64,000 bases of DNA from positions 1 through 64,000 of the forward strand of contig NZ_BBCC01000003.1 of NCBI RefSeq assembly GCF_001311845.1, given 5' to 3'. Of this stretch, positions 36,309-49,300 are shown piece after piece (position 1 is the stretch's first letter; every line of letters begins with the position of its first letter). This DNA is from Desulfosarcina cetonica JCM 12296. Its GTDB lineage: Bacteria > Desulfobacterota > Desulfobacteria > Desulfobacterales > Desulfosarcinaceae. The position numbers and the translations under genes are program-made. The notes under the pieces were generated by a model. The model worked only from the letters and a program-made list of their open reading frames with translations. It searched no databases and was not told the DNA's origin.

Positions 36309-37205
36309 ATGTTTAGCCATGGCATTGATACGTTCAGGACGTTATGCAGAATACCGGCTATAGCCATCATGGGGGTTGCGCTTTTTTTCGGATGCGCGAC
36401 AACGTCGTCAAGAATGGATACCATCGCTTCGGGCGATACGGTGCAAGTCAACTACACCTGCCGCATCGAAGACGGCTCCATTCTGGTGACTACCCGCAAG
36501 GAAGTGGCCCATGATGCGTCGGCCCGCCTGTCCCATGCCTATATTCCGCCCACGTCCTATGCACCCGTCATGATCCCGGTGGGCAAGGAAGTTCGGTTAC
36601 CCGACAAACCGGTGGTCCATCCGTTGACCGGTGAAATTGCCGTTTGTTTGTCGAAGCAACTCGAGGGGCTGACCTATGAAGACACCCACCATCTGACCGT
36701 CACGACCGAAGCTGTTGCCGATCTTCCCAAAATGGAGCGCTACATGCAGTATGCCCGCACCATGCGGCGGCCCAAACAGCGCAGCATTCCCAAAGCCCAG
36801 TTCGTCGCCAATACCGGCCAGGAGCCGGTGGCCGGCGCGACGCTGTTTGCCGATCGGGCAATGCCGTGGAAGGTACTGAATGTAAGCGCGGACAGCGTGG
36901 AAGTTCAATACCTGCTCACGGAAGGCCAGAAGGTGATGATGCCCTATGGCGAGGCAATGGTCCGCGACCGGGGCGATCACTACGACCTGGAGATCGAGGT
37001 TCGTCCCGGCGATCTGGTACGCGTCGGATCTTATATCGGTCGTATCGTCGATATCAGCGACAAACTCTTCTTCGTGGACTTTGAGCATCCCTTTGGCGGA
37101 CGCGAACTGGCCTGTGAGGTGACGGCCACGCATATAAACGAATCCCCTGACAGAATGAAGGATCCTGCGTCTGAAGGCAGTGATAACGCGGTGAAAAACC
37201 AGTGA
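36309..37205 (+). CDS. FKBP/SlyD-like lipoprotein
   Basis: Protein of 298 residues with a lipobox after a hydrophobic segment (AIAIMGVALFFGCATTS). SGDTVQVNYTCRIEDG opens an FKBP-like domain. Far downstream VDFEHPFGGRELACEVTATH is the beta-strand of the SlyD-type insert and closing strand (family form HPLAG-x-L-x-F-x-V). The middle part, about 100-200, has no family. The ATG at 36309 is chosen; earlier TTG starts near 36285 have AAGGAG but give an odd signal region. It pairs with the next gene, whose domain order is alike. Probably an envelope peptidyl-prolyl isomerase or chaperone serving the neighbouring secreted proteins. Confidence 0.7.
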   Translation: MFSHGIDTFRTLCRIPAIAIMGVALFFGCATTSSRMDTIASGDTVQVNYTCRIEDGSILVTTRKEVAHDASARLSHAYIPPTSYAPVMIPVGKEVRLPDKPVVHPLTGEIAVCLSKQLEGLTYEDTHHLTVTTEAVADLPKMERYMQYARTMRRPKQRSIPKAQFVANTGQEPVAGATLFADRAMPWKVLNVSADSVEVQYLLTEGQKVMMPYGEAMVRDRGDHYDLEIEVRPGDLVRVGSYIGRIVDISDKLFFVDFEHPFGGRELACEVTATHINESPDRMKDPASEGSDNAVKNQ

Positions 37206-37254
37206 ACGGTTTGCGCCCATTCGGCCGTCAATCACATAGATGAAGGTAAGCCTC

Positions 37255-38604
37255 ATGAATTCCATCCAGATCATCAAGCTTCTGATGATCGCCGCATGTA
37301 TCGTTATGACAACCGCTGTGTTAACCATCGCCTCCCAAACCGGCGATGCCGTGACCCACGGTAACGTTATCGAGGCCGAGGTCAATGATTTTGAGCAGCT
37401 CAAACAAATTATCGAAAAGGCCTCCAAGGAAGCCAGGGAAAAGGGAAGAATGTCTATCAACATTCACCTCGCTGAAGATCCTGACATGGTTCAGCCGGCC
37501 GACCTTGTGGCGGTGGACTACACGGTTTTTGATTCGCGGGGACGAATTGTCTACGCCACCCAGCCGGAGATGTTCGCCCACATTGATGTCCGTTACCGCG
37601 ATCCTTTTGCCCAGGCCGGAGCGGCCACCGGAAGCGAAACCGTGCTGGCCGGCTTCGCCGGCCTGTTTCCCGGATCTGGACAGGCCGTCCTGGGGCTGCG
37701 CAAGGGCGAGCGCAAAACAGTAATGGTGCCGGCGGATAAGAGCTTCGGCCCAAGGGATGAGAAGAAGATTAAAACCTATTCCCGCCAGCGAACATTTCCC
37801 CGAACCGCCGTCATTCCGGTTGACGCTTACATCAAAACCTTTGATGATACCCCGGAAACAGGCCAACAGGTGCGTCTGTCGCCCTATTTTTCCTCCCGCG
37901 TTACGGGTATCAAAGACGGCATGGTAAGCTTGGAAAACATCGCTACTGACGGCGATATCGTCGAGGATGATTTCGGTGTAGCCACGATCAACGTGGAAAA
38001 CGATCGCATCGTCATCACCCTGGATCCGGTGATTGGCCATCCATTCAAGGTTGATGACAATCGCGGCATCATCAGTAGCAAAACAGACACCCATTTTTAT
38101 GTGGATTACAACCAGCCGCTCGCCGGAGAAGACTTGCGGTTTGATGTGACGGTGCGTGACCTGAAGAAATTCAGCACATTCGAGAAAATCGAGATTCCCT
38201 GGATCGAGGATCATGAAACGGCCATGGATTTGGCTTTCCAGGAACAAAAACCATTGGTCCTGTTGCTTTATGCCGACTGGTGCCAGTGGAGCCAGAAAAT
38301 GCTGAATCACACCTTCAAAGACCCGCGCATCAAACGGTTCCACGATCGATTCGTTTGGTTGAAGATCGATTCCGACAAAGAACGGATGTATAAAACGGTG
38401 TTCGAACAGAAGGATTTTCCTATGATCGTTTTGATGGACAACCAGGGAGAAATTCTTGAAAAAATAGGTGGCTTTCAGGATGGCGGCACGCTGTCGCTGA
38501 AACTGGATCGGGTGCTGGCCGGCAAACCGCTTGAAGAACAAACGGCGATTCATACCGCGAATCCATCCGCTTCCTCAGCGCAGCATTGTCAGTCGGTGAA
38601 TTAG
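37255..38604 (+). CDS. FKBP/SlyD-like protein fused to a thioredoxin-like domain
   Basis: Protein of 449 residues with an N-terminal membrane/signal segment (LLMIAACIVMTTAVLTIA). It has an FKBP-like domain (PADLVAVDYTVFDSRGR, LGLRKGERKTVMVPADKSFG) and a SlyD-like insert ending FYVDYNQPLAGEDLRFDV. After about residue 310 a thioredoxin fold begins: VLLLYADWCQWSQKMLN, then DFPMIVLMDNQGEI. Its active site is Cys343-Gln-Trp-Ser346, so the resolving Cys is replaced by Ser. It should act as an isomerase or reductase chaperone rather than a dithiol oxidase. It lies 49 bases after its SlyD-like paralogue and 47 bases before the TpsB gene. Confidence 0.75.
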   Translation: MNSIQIIKLLMIAACIVMTTAVLTIASQTGDAVTHGNVIEAEVNDFEQLKQIIEKASKEAREKGRMSINIHLAEDPDMVQPADLVAVDYTVFDSRGRIVYATQPEMFAHIDVRYRDPFAQAGAATGSETVLAGFAGLFPGSGQAVLGLRKGERKTVMVPADKSFGPRDEKKIKTYSRQRTFPRTAVIPVDAYIKTFDDTPETGQQVRLSPYFSSRVTGIKDGMVSLENIATDGDIVEDDFGVATINVENDRIVITLDPVIGHPFKVDDNRGIISSKTDTHFYVDYNQPLAGEDLRFDVTVRDLKKFSTFEKIEIPWIEDHETAMDLAFQEQKPLVLLLYADWCQWSQKMLNHTFKDPRIKRFHDRFVWLKIDSDKERMYKTVFEQKDFPMIVLMDNQGEILEKIGGFQDGGTLSLKLDRVLAGKPLEEQTAIHTANPSASSAQHCQSVN

Positions 38605-38651
38605 GCAACTTTCCAAATATAAACTCGTTTCACACCGAATTGCGGAAAAAA

Positions 38652-40275
38652 ATGAAGAAGACCCATTCAACGGGACGACGCGAAAAATGCCATCGGAAAC
38701 TCATTTTCAATTGGGTTTATGGACTGATCTCACTCCTTGTCTTCTCGGTTGCCCAACCTAACTTGGCCCAGTCTGATGACGAAACGATTCGCTTTCGGAT
38801 TGAAGCGTTCGAGATCACCGGTAACACTATCTTTCCCGAATCCACACTGCTGGATGAATTGCGTCAATATCAGGGAGAAGACAAGACTGCCGAAGATGTG
38901 GAAAAGGCCCGCGCCACCCTGGAACGCTACTACCACCAGAAAGGATACCCCACGGCTCTGGTCAATATTCCCGAGCAGACGGTGGAAGAGGGAATCATTC
39001 GCCTGAAAGTGATCGAGAGCAAAATTCGGCGGGTGCGTATTACCGGCAACCGCTACTTCACCATGGAGAAAATTCTCAATGCTCTGCCCACCTTCCAGGA
39101 AGGAAGAATTCTCTATGTTCCCAACGTGCAGACCGAACTGGCCGACCTGAACCGCAACCCTGACCTCAAGGTGGCCCCGGTGCTCATGCCGGGCAAGGAA
39201 CTGCACTATCGATGTGGAGCTCAAGGTCAAGGACAAGCTGCCCCTGCACGGTAGCCTGGAACTCAACAACCGCAACACCCACACCACCACCGAACTGCGG
39301 CTTAACGGCATGCTGCGCTACGACAATTTGTGGCAGAAGGACCACTCCCTGTCCGTTCAGTTTCAGACCTCGCCCCAGGACACCCAGGAGGTAAAGCTCT
39401 TTTCCGGCTCCTATGTATGGCCCTCCTTTTTCAGTGCAGACAACATGAGTGTGCTTTACGGCGTGTTATCGGACAGCGATACGGCCTTTGGGGGGGACTT
39501 TACCGTCGTTGGGAAAGGGTCCATCGTCGGGTTTCGCGAGATCATCCCACTGCCCCGTGTCGGTGAATACGCGCACAATCTGTCCCTCGGCGTGGATTAC
39601 AAGGATTTCGACGAAGATCAACGGTTCGGCGAGGAATCCGAAACCGTCCCCGTCAGTTACCTTCCGCTGAGTCTTTCCTACAGTTCTTCCGTGAAGGGAG
39701 AAACCGGTGTCACACGCTTCAACCTTGGTTTGGGGCTGGCGCTAAGGGGGCTGGTGAGCAGCGAAAGCGAATTCGAATACAAGCGCTACAATGCCCGGGG
39801 AAATTACGTGGTGTTGAGCGCGGGGCTGGAACGGATACAGAACCTTCCCGGCGGGTTGAGCCTGCAGGTCAAGGCCAATGGGCAACTCGCGGATCAACCC
39901 TTGATTTCCAACGAGCAATTCACCGCCGGCGGCATGATGAGCGTTCACGGATTCAAGGAGAGTGAAGCCAGCGGTGACAATGGGGCGCTCGGCAACGCCG
40001 TGCTGAACAGTCCGGACCTGGCGGGCCTGTTCGTTGCCGATAGCCGCTTTAAGATTAACCTAAATGCTTTTTATGATGCGGCCTACCTGTCCAAAAACGA
40101 CCCCCTGCCAGGAGAGGACGGTGAAACCAAATTGCAGGGGGCGGGTGCCGGCCTTCGGCTGGCCTGGGGCAACCGATTTGAAGCCGTTGTGGATTGGGGC
40201 ATGGCGCTGGAATCCACCACGGATACCGAATATGGGGATCATGTTGTCTATTTTTTAACCAAACTTCAATTCTGA
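38652..40275 (+). CDS. Two-partner secretion transporter, TpsB (FhaC/ShlB family; one-base frameshift)
   Basis: Outer-membrane translocator of about 540 residues. A signal segment (LISLLVFSVAQPNLAQ) precedes two POTRA domains: FEITGNTIFPESTLLDEL with RYYHQKGYPTALVNIPEQ, and RVRITGNRYFTMEKIL. After a frame break near 39203 the chain continues IDVELKVKDKLPLHGSLELN and a 16-strand-type barrel with GGMMSVHGFKESEASGDNG, the L6 loop region whose VRGY/F-like motif docks into the barrel. The last residue is Phe. It exports the giant TpsA encoded 56 bases downstream. Confidence 0.88.
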
Positions 40276-40331
40276 TGAAAGCGATTGTCGATATCGACGC
40301 GGAAAAGCACCCTCTATTGGGAACTTAAGCG

Positions 40332-43300
40332 ATGAAACCGTCATTTTTCCTAAACCGGCTGTTGGCTTTCATACTGGCGCTCGACCTGATTCTGTTTCCG
40401 ACGGTCCTCGCCGCGCAAAATATCCCCGGTTTTTATGGGTCCTCAGGCAATCTGGTGCAGCCATCGGCCAATCAACTGCCGGTGATACAGAGTATCGTCA
40501 GCAACGTCTCCGGCCTGGAACAAGTGGGAAGCAATAAGCTGATCGTTCATCAGTCGGACGATAAGGCGGTCCTGGAATGGAAATCCTTCGACATCGGCGC
40601 CAATGCCTGGGCCCACTTCGACCAGCAGGGCAATACCGACTGGTCGGCCCTGAACCGCATCTACGACCACAACCCCAGCCAGATCTTCGGGCGCCTGACC
40701 GCTGACGGAAGCGTTTACCTGATCAATCAAAACGGCATGCTATTCAGCCATGGATCACGTGTTGACGTCCATGGGCTGGTGGCGTCCTCACTGAATATCG
40801 CCCAGGATGCATTTGAAGACGATTTGATGACGTTTGCCGCCGAAAATTACCAGGAGATGGACGGCTATGATGGTTCGGCGGTGGCGATCGCAAATCACGG
40901 GACCATGGCAACGGACAACGACGGCATGGTGATGCTCATCGCCCCGGTGGTGGAGAACAATGGCAGCATCACGTCTCCGCTGGGCACCATCATTCTGGCA
41001 GCCGGCTCCGAGGTGGCGGTCACCGAAAATGAAACCACCACGGGAGAAACCTACTCGGTCAGCTACAACGGTGCCACCACCGATCACGCCGTGAATTTCG
41101 CCGCCGGCTCCCTGGATGCATACAGTGGCTACATCGGCATGTTCGGCCAAGTGGTCAATCAGGAGGGGTTGGTCAAGGCGGTGACGGCCATCCGCCAAAG
41201 GGGGCGGATCGTTTTAAAGGCCTCGGATGCCCTGACGCTCGGCGAAGAGAGCCTGACCACCAGCCCCATCTCCGACTCCGACGAAGCCGTGGCGGAAACC
41301 TCCGATTTCTTCACCGGCGAAATCACCCTGGGAAGCGAAGGCCCCATCGATGTCAAGGGATCCATCGTGGCACCCTCGGGCAACGTCACGATAAGCGGTG
41401 GCGGGCGCGTCTACCTGGATGCGACCAGCCTGATCGATGTCAGTGGCAGTTGGGTGGTCCTGCCGGCGGAAGCGGCGGTGGCCAGTGTTCAGCTCAACAG
41501 TGTTGAGTTGAAGGACGATTACGCCCAGAAGGACAGCATTCTGAAAGGGCAAACGGTCTATTTCAACCTGGTGGAGGGGCCAAACATTGGCGATGTCTCC
41601 GGTACGCTGACCACCAATTCGAAAACCGCCCTGGAGCGCAGCACGGCCGGTGGCAATATCGAGATTACGTCCGCAAACGGCGATGTTATTGCCCGCTCAG
41701 GATCGACAATCGACTTTTCGGGAGGCGGTATCATTTACACCGATGGGATGACCGATACGACCATCTTGGTTTCAGGAACCGACGTCTACCGCATCGCAAA
41801 CGCGCCCGACAACCTGGTCTACGATCTCGTCATTTCGCCCGACAATCCGGTTGCCGATACCAATGAGCGGTTCGGCATGTCGACTTCCTACAACGGCGTT
41901 TACCATACCGGGTCGGCCAGTGCCGTGCATAACTATGCGGAGGGCTACATCCAGGGAGACGACGCCGGCTCGTTGAACGTCATTGCGCCGGTGGTTCTGC
42001 TCAATGGAATGCTGGATGGTTCGGTGACGGCCGGACTCTACCAGACCGAGGAGAACGAAGGGACCGACGACAACGGCTACCAGAGCACCATGGGGATCGA
42101 ACGTCCCAAGGCGGGAACGTTGTACGTCGGCGGAGCCTATTCCGGCGGCGAGTGGGCAGACCGTGATCCCATGGTATCGAAGATATTGATTTCCGCGCAA
42201 CGCTATCTGCTCGATGCGGATTTTGATGTTACCAGTGAACTCTCCCCGTCTCTGGACGGATTGTCGATCGTTGCCGCCGACCTTCTCAATCAATCGGGAT
42301 TACGTGACGTCACCCTGTCGGTCCGCGAAAGTATCGTTGTCGCGGCCGATGCGGTGATCCGATTGGATCCCAACAGTTCGCTGACCCTGGCCGGACGGCA
42401 TATCGAGCATTACGGTGAGATCATCGTTCCCGACGGCGAGGTCAGTCTGATCCTGGCCAGCAACAAAAGCTCCGACGCCAATGATGAATCCTACATCGAC
42501 ATCGAAACCTTGGGGTACGAAAGAATCTATCTGGGCAGCGGCAGCCTCATCGATGTTTCCGGTGAGCATATCGATTTGACTGACGAGGTGCAATTGGATG
42601 GCGCGACGTGCGACCCGGGTCAGATCGATGGCGGAACGGTCATCCTGGCGGATTGGACCACCTCCGGGGAGGGTATAATCGTCATGCCGGAGGCAACGGT
42701 CGACGTCAGTGGCGGATGGCGAATCGACAATGGAAGGACGGTCAGCGGCGGAAATGCCGGGACGATCCAGATATCCGGCGCCTCGATCCATCTGGACGGA
42801 GATCTATACGCCTACGCACTGTCCGATGCCGATGGGGGAACCATTGATCTGCACGCCGAGGAAATGACCGTGACGGCGGACCCCCAGGCGTCGACGTTAC
42901 CCGAGGACTTCGTCGCCACCGATCCGTTGACCGATGAAATCGATGGTGCTTTTTCCATCAGCGACGATCAGCTTGACCTCACCGGGGCTTCGGTGATCCA
43001 TCTGGCGAGCGTGACCGACCTGGCTGTTGACGGCGGCGTGGTTCTGGCACCGTCCACCCTGAGGCTCGCCTGGCCGGACCTCGTTGCCAACAGCACCGAT
43101 GCAGCGGCTGAGAACTATACCGCAGGCGAGACATCCATTACGGCAGGCAACGGCGAGACAATCGTCCGGGTGACGCTCGACGAGGTCGGCGAATCGGCTA
43201 TCACCCTTCGTGCCGGGAAAACGCTGTATGCATCCAACACCTGTGAGTATATCCTCCCAACCGAACTCACCGAACAGAATGAACTGGCTACGGCGAGCAT

Positions 43301-46300
43301 AGACGCCGATGCCGTTTTGGCGGTCGCTCCTCAGGGCACCATCGGCATCACCGCCCCCTCCGTGGAGATCGCCGGGCAGGTGTCGGCCCTGGCCGGAAAC
43401 ATCGACCTCGAGGCGACATCCATGGACAGCGGCATGGCCCTGACCATTCAATCCGGTGCACGGGTGTCGGCGGCCGCATACAACTTGGCGACCAAACAAA
43501 CCACAAAAACCATTTTGGACACGGTATACGAGGCCCTGGACGGCGGGAGCATCACCCTCACCGCCGCCGCGGATCTGATCGTGGCGGAAAATGCCGTGCT
43601 GGACGTCTCCGCTTCCCGGCCGGTGGACTACCTCCTGTTGGATGATGACGGCACCTACCAATCCAAAACCGTTGCCGGCGCGCCGGGAACTATCGATATC
43701 GCCTACGAGAATGATTTTCAGCTGCAAGGCGAACTGCGAGGGCAGGCGATCCTGGAAAGCATGCACGGCGGCACCCTGAGTGTCAGGAAGACCGCCATCG
43801 GTACAGCCTATGAAGTGTCATCCACGGCGCTCGAGGCTTACATTCAGGCCGGCTTCGACGACATCACCCTGGCCAGCAACAACGAACTGGTTTTCATAAC
43901 CGCCCTGGACGCCAACCTGGAAAGAAAGTTCACGCTCGACGCCCCGGTGATTTCAACCAGTAATCAAACCATCGCTGTAGATGCCCCCTGGATTGTACTG
44001 ACCAACACCTACCTGTCTGGTGATTCCGATGACGACTCAGCGATCGCGGTTGGCGGCGTAATGCATCTGTCCGCCGGCTGGATCGACATTGCCGGCGACA
44101 TCATCCTTTCCGGCTTCGATACTGTCAGCCTCAATGCCACCCATGACCTGCGGCTGGAGGATATTCAATACGACTTAGGGAATACCTATGTCTGGTCGGG
44201 CCGCCTTGACACCGAGGAGGCGACCCTGATCATCGATGCCGACCGGGTCTACCCCACCACGGGGACGGCTTTTTCCATTGTTACTTCCGGCAACATCACC
44301 ACTCGGGCGACAACTGCCAACCCATCGACCAACCCGGTTTATTCCGCGTACGGCAGCCTCACCCTGGAAGCCGCCAACATCCAGCATGCCGGGCGCTGGT
44401 ACGCCCCCATGGGCCAGATTGAGATGACCGCCACAGCGGAAGGCGGGCGCATTTACCTGGACGATGACAGCTTGCTCTCCGTTGCCGGCGAGACCACGGT
44501 CAACTACGGCTATTTTGACGATGAGGGCATCGTCTGGCAAACGAAGGACAAAACATCCCCAAAGGACGCATCAAAGGAGATCGAGGATGCGCCGGGGGTT
44601 GCCGTGACCCTGGTGGCCGACGAAGTGATCATGCGGGACGGGGCGACCGTGGACATCTCTGGTGGCGGAGAGGTTTTCGGATACCAGTGGATTGCCAGCG
44701 TCGACGGATCCACTGACCCGTTGGATGGTGTTTACGTGATCGTTCCCGGCTATTCGGCGTCTTTGCCTGGTGAGGCGGTCTATTTGGCTGGCAACGACCT
44801 GATTGCGGAGGGGGTGTACACCATTCTGGACGAATCCTACGCCTTTGCCGAGGGGGCCATGGTTATCGAGGACCTTGGGGCGGTAACCACCGCAAACGGC
44901 AGCACCTCCCTGACCGCTGACGGCTATGGGGTGAGCAAGGGCTACACAGTCGTCGCGGGCACGGATTTCTCCGCATCCCAGCAGCATTTGTACAGCGTGC
45001 GCAGCGCTGAAGATGTCCTGGCCGAGGGTAGTTACAGTGTGGAAAGCATTACTGCCGGTGACGCTGGAACCTTTTCGGTTACCGCCGGTACGATCCTGCT
45101 CAACGGCACCTATGCGGCGGCACCCCTGGCCGAGGAATACAGCGGAGGAACGCTGGCCCTGAGCAGCCAGACCATTACCGCCAGTACCACCGGTGCCGAA
45201 CTGCCGGACGGGTTCACCTATACCAGTTTGCTGCCGGACGACCTTGCAAATCAGCTAATCATCAACGCCAGCGCCATCAGCGACGGCGGTTTCGGCAGTG
45301 TGCAACTCGGTGATGCCAGCCTCACCGAGACGGTGAGCTTCGAGGCTGGCTCGACCCTGGGAGCGGAGAATATCACCATTACCGCTACCGAAAGTATCAC
45401 CGTCGGAGCCAACAGCCTGCTCAGCGCCTCGGGAGAGGCGGGAGGCATCCTCACCCTGGATTCACCCGAGGGAAGCTGACGGTGGACGAATCGGCCACCC
45501 TGCACGCCACCAACGAAATTGCGATTGACACCCGCATCCTCGATCTGGACGGCGATATCGTCGTGGACCACAGTGCGCTGACATTGGCCAGCGATGCCAT
45601 CGTGATTGTCGAAAATGCCGCTGAGCAGGATGCCATGGACGGCCTCGTCATCGACGGAACCCTCTGGAACAAGATTTGGACGATCGGGACCATAAGTCTC
45701 GCGAGCCGATCGGACATCACCTTCATGGGCGATGTGGCTCTGCAGGCCGCCGGGACCTGGTGATGGACAGCGATAGCATCGTGCTGGACGGTGGCCGTGT
45801 TGCCGTTGCGGCTTCCCAGGTCATCCTGCAAAACACCAGCCTTGCGAACGAGGTTTTCACGGCTGCCGAGACGTCCGCAAACGCAACGGGGGCGATCGCC
45901 TTTTCCGCCACCGACATGGCCATCACGTTTGGCCAGATGGCCGATACAAACGCCGATGGCGATGCCACCAACGACCTGGCGGTGGTGGGTGCCGCAGAGC
46001 TGGCCATCTCGGTTACCAACAGTCTGGTTGTTTCCGGAGAGGGCGTTCTGACCACCGACGGCGACCTGAACATTGAGTCGGCCGCCCTGGTAACCGCCCT
46101 GATCGAGACGACCGGGGAGGAAGCGGACGATCTCTCCACGGTTACCGTGGCTGATGCGGCCTTTGTGGCCGAAAATGGAACCATCACCACCCGATTCAAC
46201 GGCAGCACGGCAGAAACCGGTAGTGGCTACGGCGGCGCCATCACCCTGCAAGCGGCGAGCGTCAATCACGGCGGCCGGATCATCAGCCTCGGGAACGATT

Positions 46301-49300
46301 CGTCTGACGTCCACCGGAACGGCGGCGGATGACGGTATCTATTTGCGGACCGGCGCCAGCCTGGATGTTTCCGGAACCGATAATGCAACCGGTGGCAGCA
46401 TCTTTTTGGAGGCAGTTACGGGGGGAGTCGACATCGTTAACGGGGCGGTCGTGGATGTATCCGCGGGGGCCCAGGGGGATGCGGGATCCATTACCATCGT
46501 CGCGCCTGACAGCGAGGTCCGGGTGGCCGGCAACCTATACGGGCAGGCCAACGGCGGCACGGGAGGACGTTTCACCCTGGATACCCTTTTGATCGACGAT
46601 CTCTCAGGTATTGCCAACATGTTGGCCGCAGGCGGGTTCGACGAGCAGATCGACCTGCTGGTCAGCCGGGGTGGCCTTTACCTGGCTGGCGATGACACAT
46701 TGACCGCCCATGCGGTATCGCTGACTGCCGACAGTGGAACCGTGGAAATTGCCGGTACCATCAAGGCCTCGAGTGCTGACGGTGGTTCGGTAGAGGTCAA
46801 TGCCGACACCATTCTCTTGTCCGGCGAGATCGATGCCTCGGCCGAAAGCGAAGGCCAGGGGGGCAGTGTGACGCTCAACGCCGTGGGCGATGCCGCCGAG
46901 GCCTTGACCCTGTCCGACGCCCGGATCGACGTTTCCGGCGGTGGTGGCGAAGATGGCGGCAGCGTCTATTTCAGAGCCAAGCAGAACGAAGATCGGACCG
47001 ATGTGAACATGCGCCTTGAAGGCACCATCACCGGCGCGGCAAGCGTTTCGGTCGAAGGGGTCAGCCTTTACGAGGATGTCGACACGCTTTTGAGCGACGG
47101 CGCTTCCGAAGCGGGTGAGGTTGATATGCAAACCCTTTTGGCCGATTCCCAGGCCTGGGTGGACAACCTGGCGTTCACCCACCAATTGACAGGGGTCGGC
47201 GATGACGACCTGCAGGTTCTCGCGGGCGTTGAAATCCGGTCCAAGGATGACCTGCGGGTGGCCGAGGAGATCGACTTTAGCGATTATGGGGGATACTCGG
47301 CCGTCGGAGTGTTGACCCTTCGCAGCGCTGGCGACTTGACCGTTAACGAAAACATCATCGATGCGCGCACCAATGCTTTGACCCTGCGGGCGAGCACCAC
47401 CCAGCGTTCCTGGGGGATCAACCTGGTTGCCGGTGCAGACCTTGACAGCACTGATTTCATGGCGGTCAACCCCTCTGCCGTGGCAGGCCAGTTGACGATC
47501 GAAGATGATGTGCGGGTCTATACGGAAAGCGGTGCCATCCGCTTCGCTTCGGCCGGCGATACGGTGGTGGGCAGTGCTGCCGGGAGGCAGGACCCCATGA
47601 CCACTGCGAACATGGGCTACAACATCGGCTCGTTCTCCGGAGTGGTTGAGGGGTATACCGGCGGGGATCTGTTTTTCCAGGCCGATGACAGTACATACGG
47701 CAGTGGTATCCAGACGGCAACCAGCGATATCCATTTGACGGTTTCCCGAGATCTTGTCCTGACCAACGGGAACTACAGCGGTGCCATCCGTACCGTTGGC
47801 CAAGCACCAGAGCCGGATGCCTCGGCGACAACCGCTGAGCTTAGACTTCTCTCAAATGAATACTGGTCATACACCAACGGTGGCAGCATCATTCTGGAGG
47901 TGGGCGAAGACATCCGCGGGAAGACGTTGAAAAAGGATGCCTGGGATGCATCATCGTACAACGGGCTATACTATCATGCAGCGTATAGACATGGCGGTAG
48001 TAAAGGCATCGTTGCCATGGCCGGCGGGGATGTGACCATCCAGGCTGACGGCGATGTGACCAGCGCTGTCGGTCTCTTTGGCGAAGGCGACCTGACGCTG
48101 GCCGCTGGTGGAAATCTCAATGGCCGGTTTCTGATCAGCGAGGGGCAGGCCCGGCTGAGCACGCTGGAAAATTTTGGTACGTTGGAAAACTTCGACGACC
48201 AACCCATCGAAGCCTTCGATGCCCAAATCGAGCTGGTGGCCCAAGGCAGCATCGCGTTGGGCACGGTGCTGAATCCGACGATCGCCAACTTTGACTACTC
48301 CTCACTCAATAGTTGGGATTTGAGATACACCGAGGCGTCCTCGGTCACCTTGACGTCAGTCACGGGCAGCGTCCTTTTGACGGGGGATACGCGGTTTTAC
48401 GATAAATTGGCGGATCAAAATAGCAGGATTCGCATCTTGCCGGCCAATTTGACCATCGATGCGGCCGGCGACATTATCCTGGGAAAGTCCTTTTACCTGG
48501 CCCCCAGTGCAACCGGGAGTCTGAATCTATCGGCCGGTGGAGACATCCGAAGCGCAACCAGCGAATCGAGTTTCCAGGCGCGTTACATCCTGGCCATGTC
48601 CGATGTGGCCCCCTCCCTGATCTACGGAGTTGCCGAGAATGGCAAATCGGTTTATCAGCTCATCATCGACGGCTATGCCCATGACGACGAACTGCTACAT
48701 CAAGACGACCCCGATCCGGCTGTTATTACCGCCGGCGGGGATGTCCGTGATCTGCTGTTTTACATTCCCAAGGCATCGACCTTGATCGCCGGTGGGGATA
48801 TCGCCAATATTTATTATCACGCCCAGAACATCAATCTGGACGATACCACCGTGATCGCCGCCGGCCACGATATTTATTTTACGACCGGCCTCGTCACGGT
48901 AAACAATTCGGGCATTGAAATCGGGGGGGGCGGCGATATCGTCATCTCAGCCGGCAACACCATCGACCTGGGATCCTCCGAAGGCATCCGGGCGGTGGGT
49001 GGTATTTGGAACCCGGCATTGCCAACGCCGGACGAAGCGGCCGGTGATCCTCCCGCGACCCTAACCATTTATGCTGGCCTGGACCTGGATTTGACCAACC
49101 TCTCCGCTCGATTGGCGGATACAGCAACCCTTTTCGATGATATCCGGGAGCTGGGCCAGGCGTACAGCGAGGCCTTGGCAAAAGGGAATACCGAGGGCGC
49201 CCAGGAGATCCTCGAGGATATCAACGAGAATGTGATCAATCCCTATTTCGATGGTGTCGAGATTGGCGAAGGCGACATCAACATGGTCAATTCAGAAATC

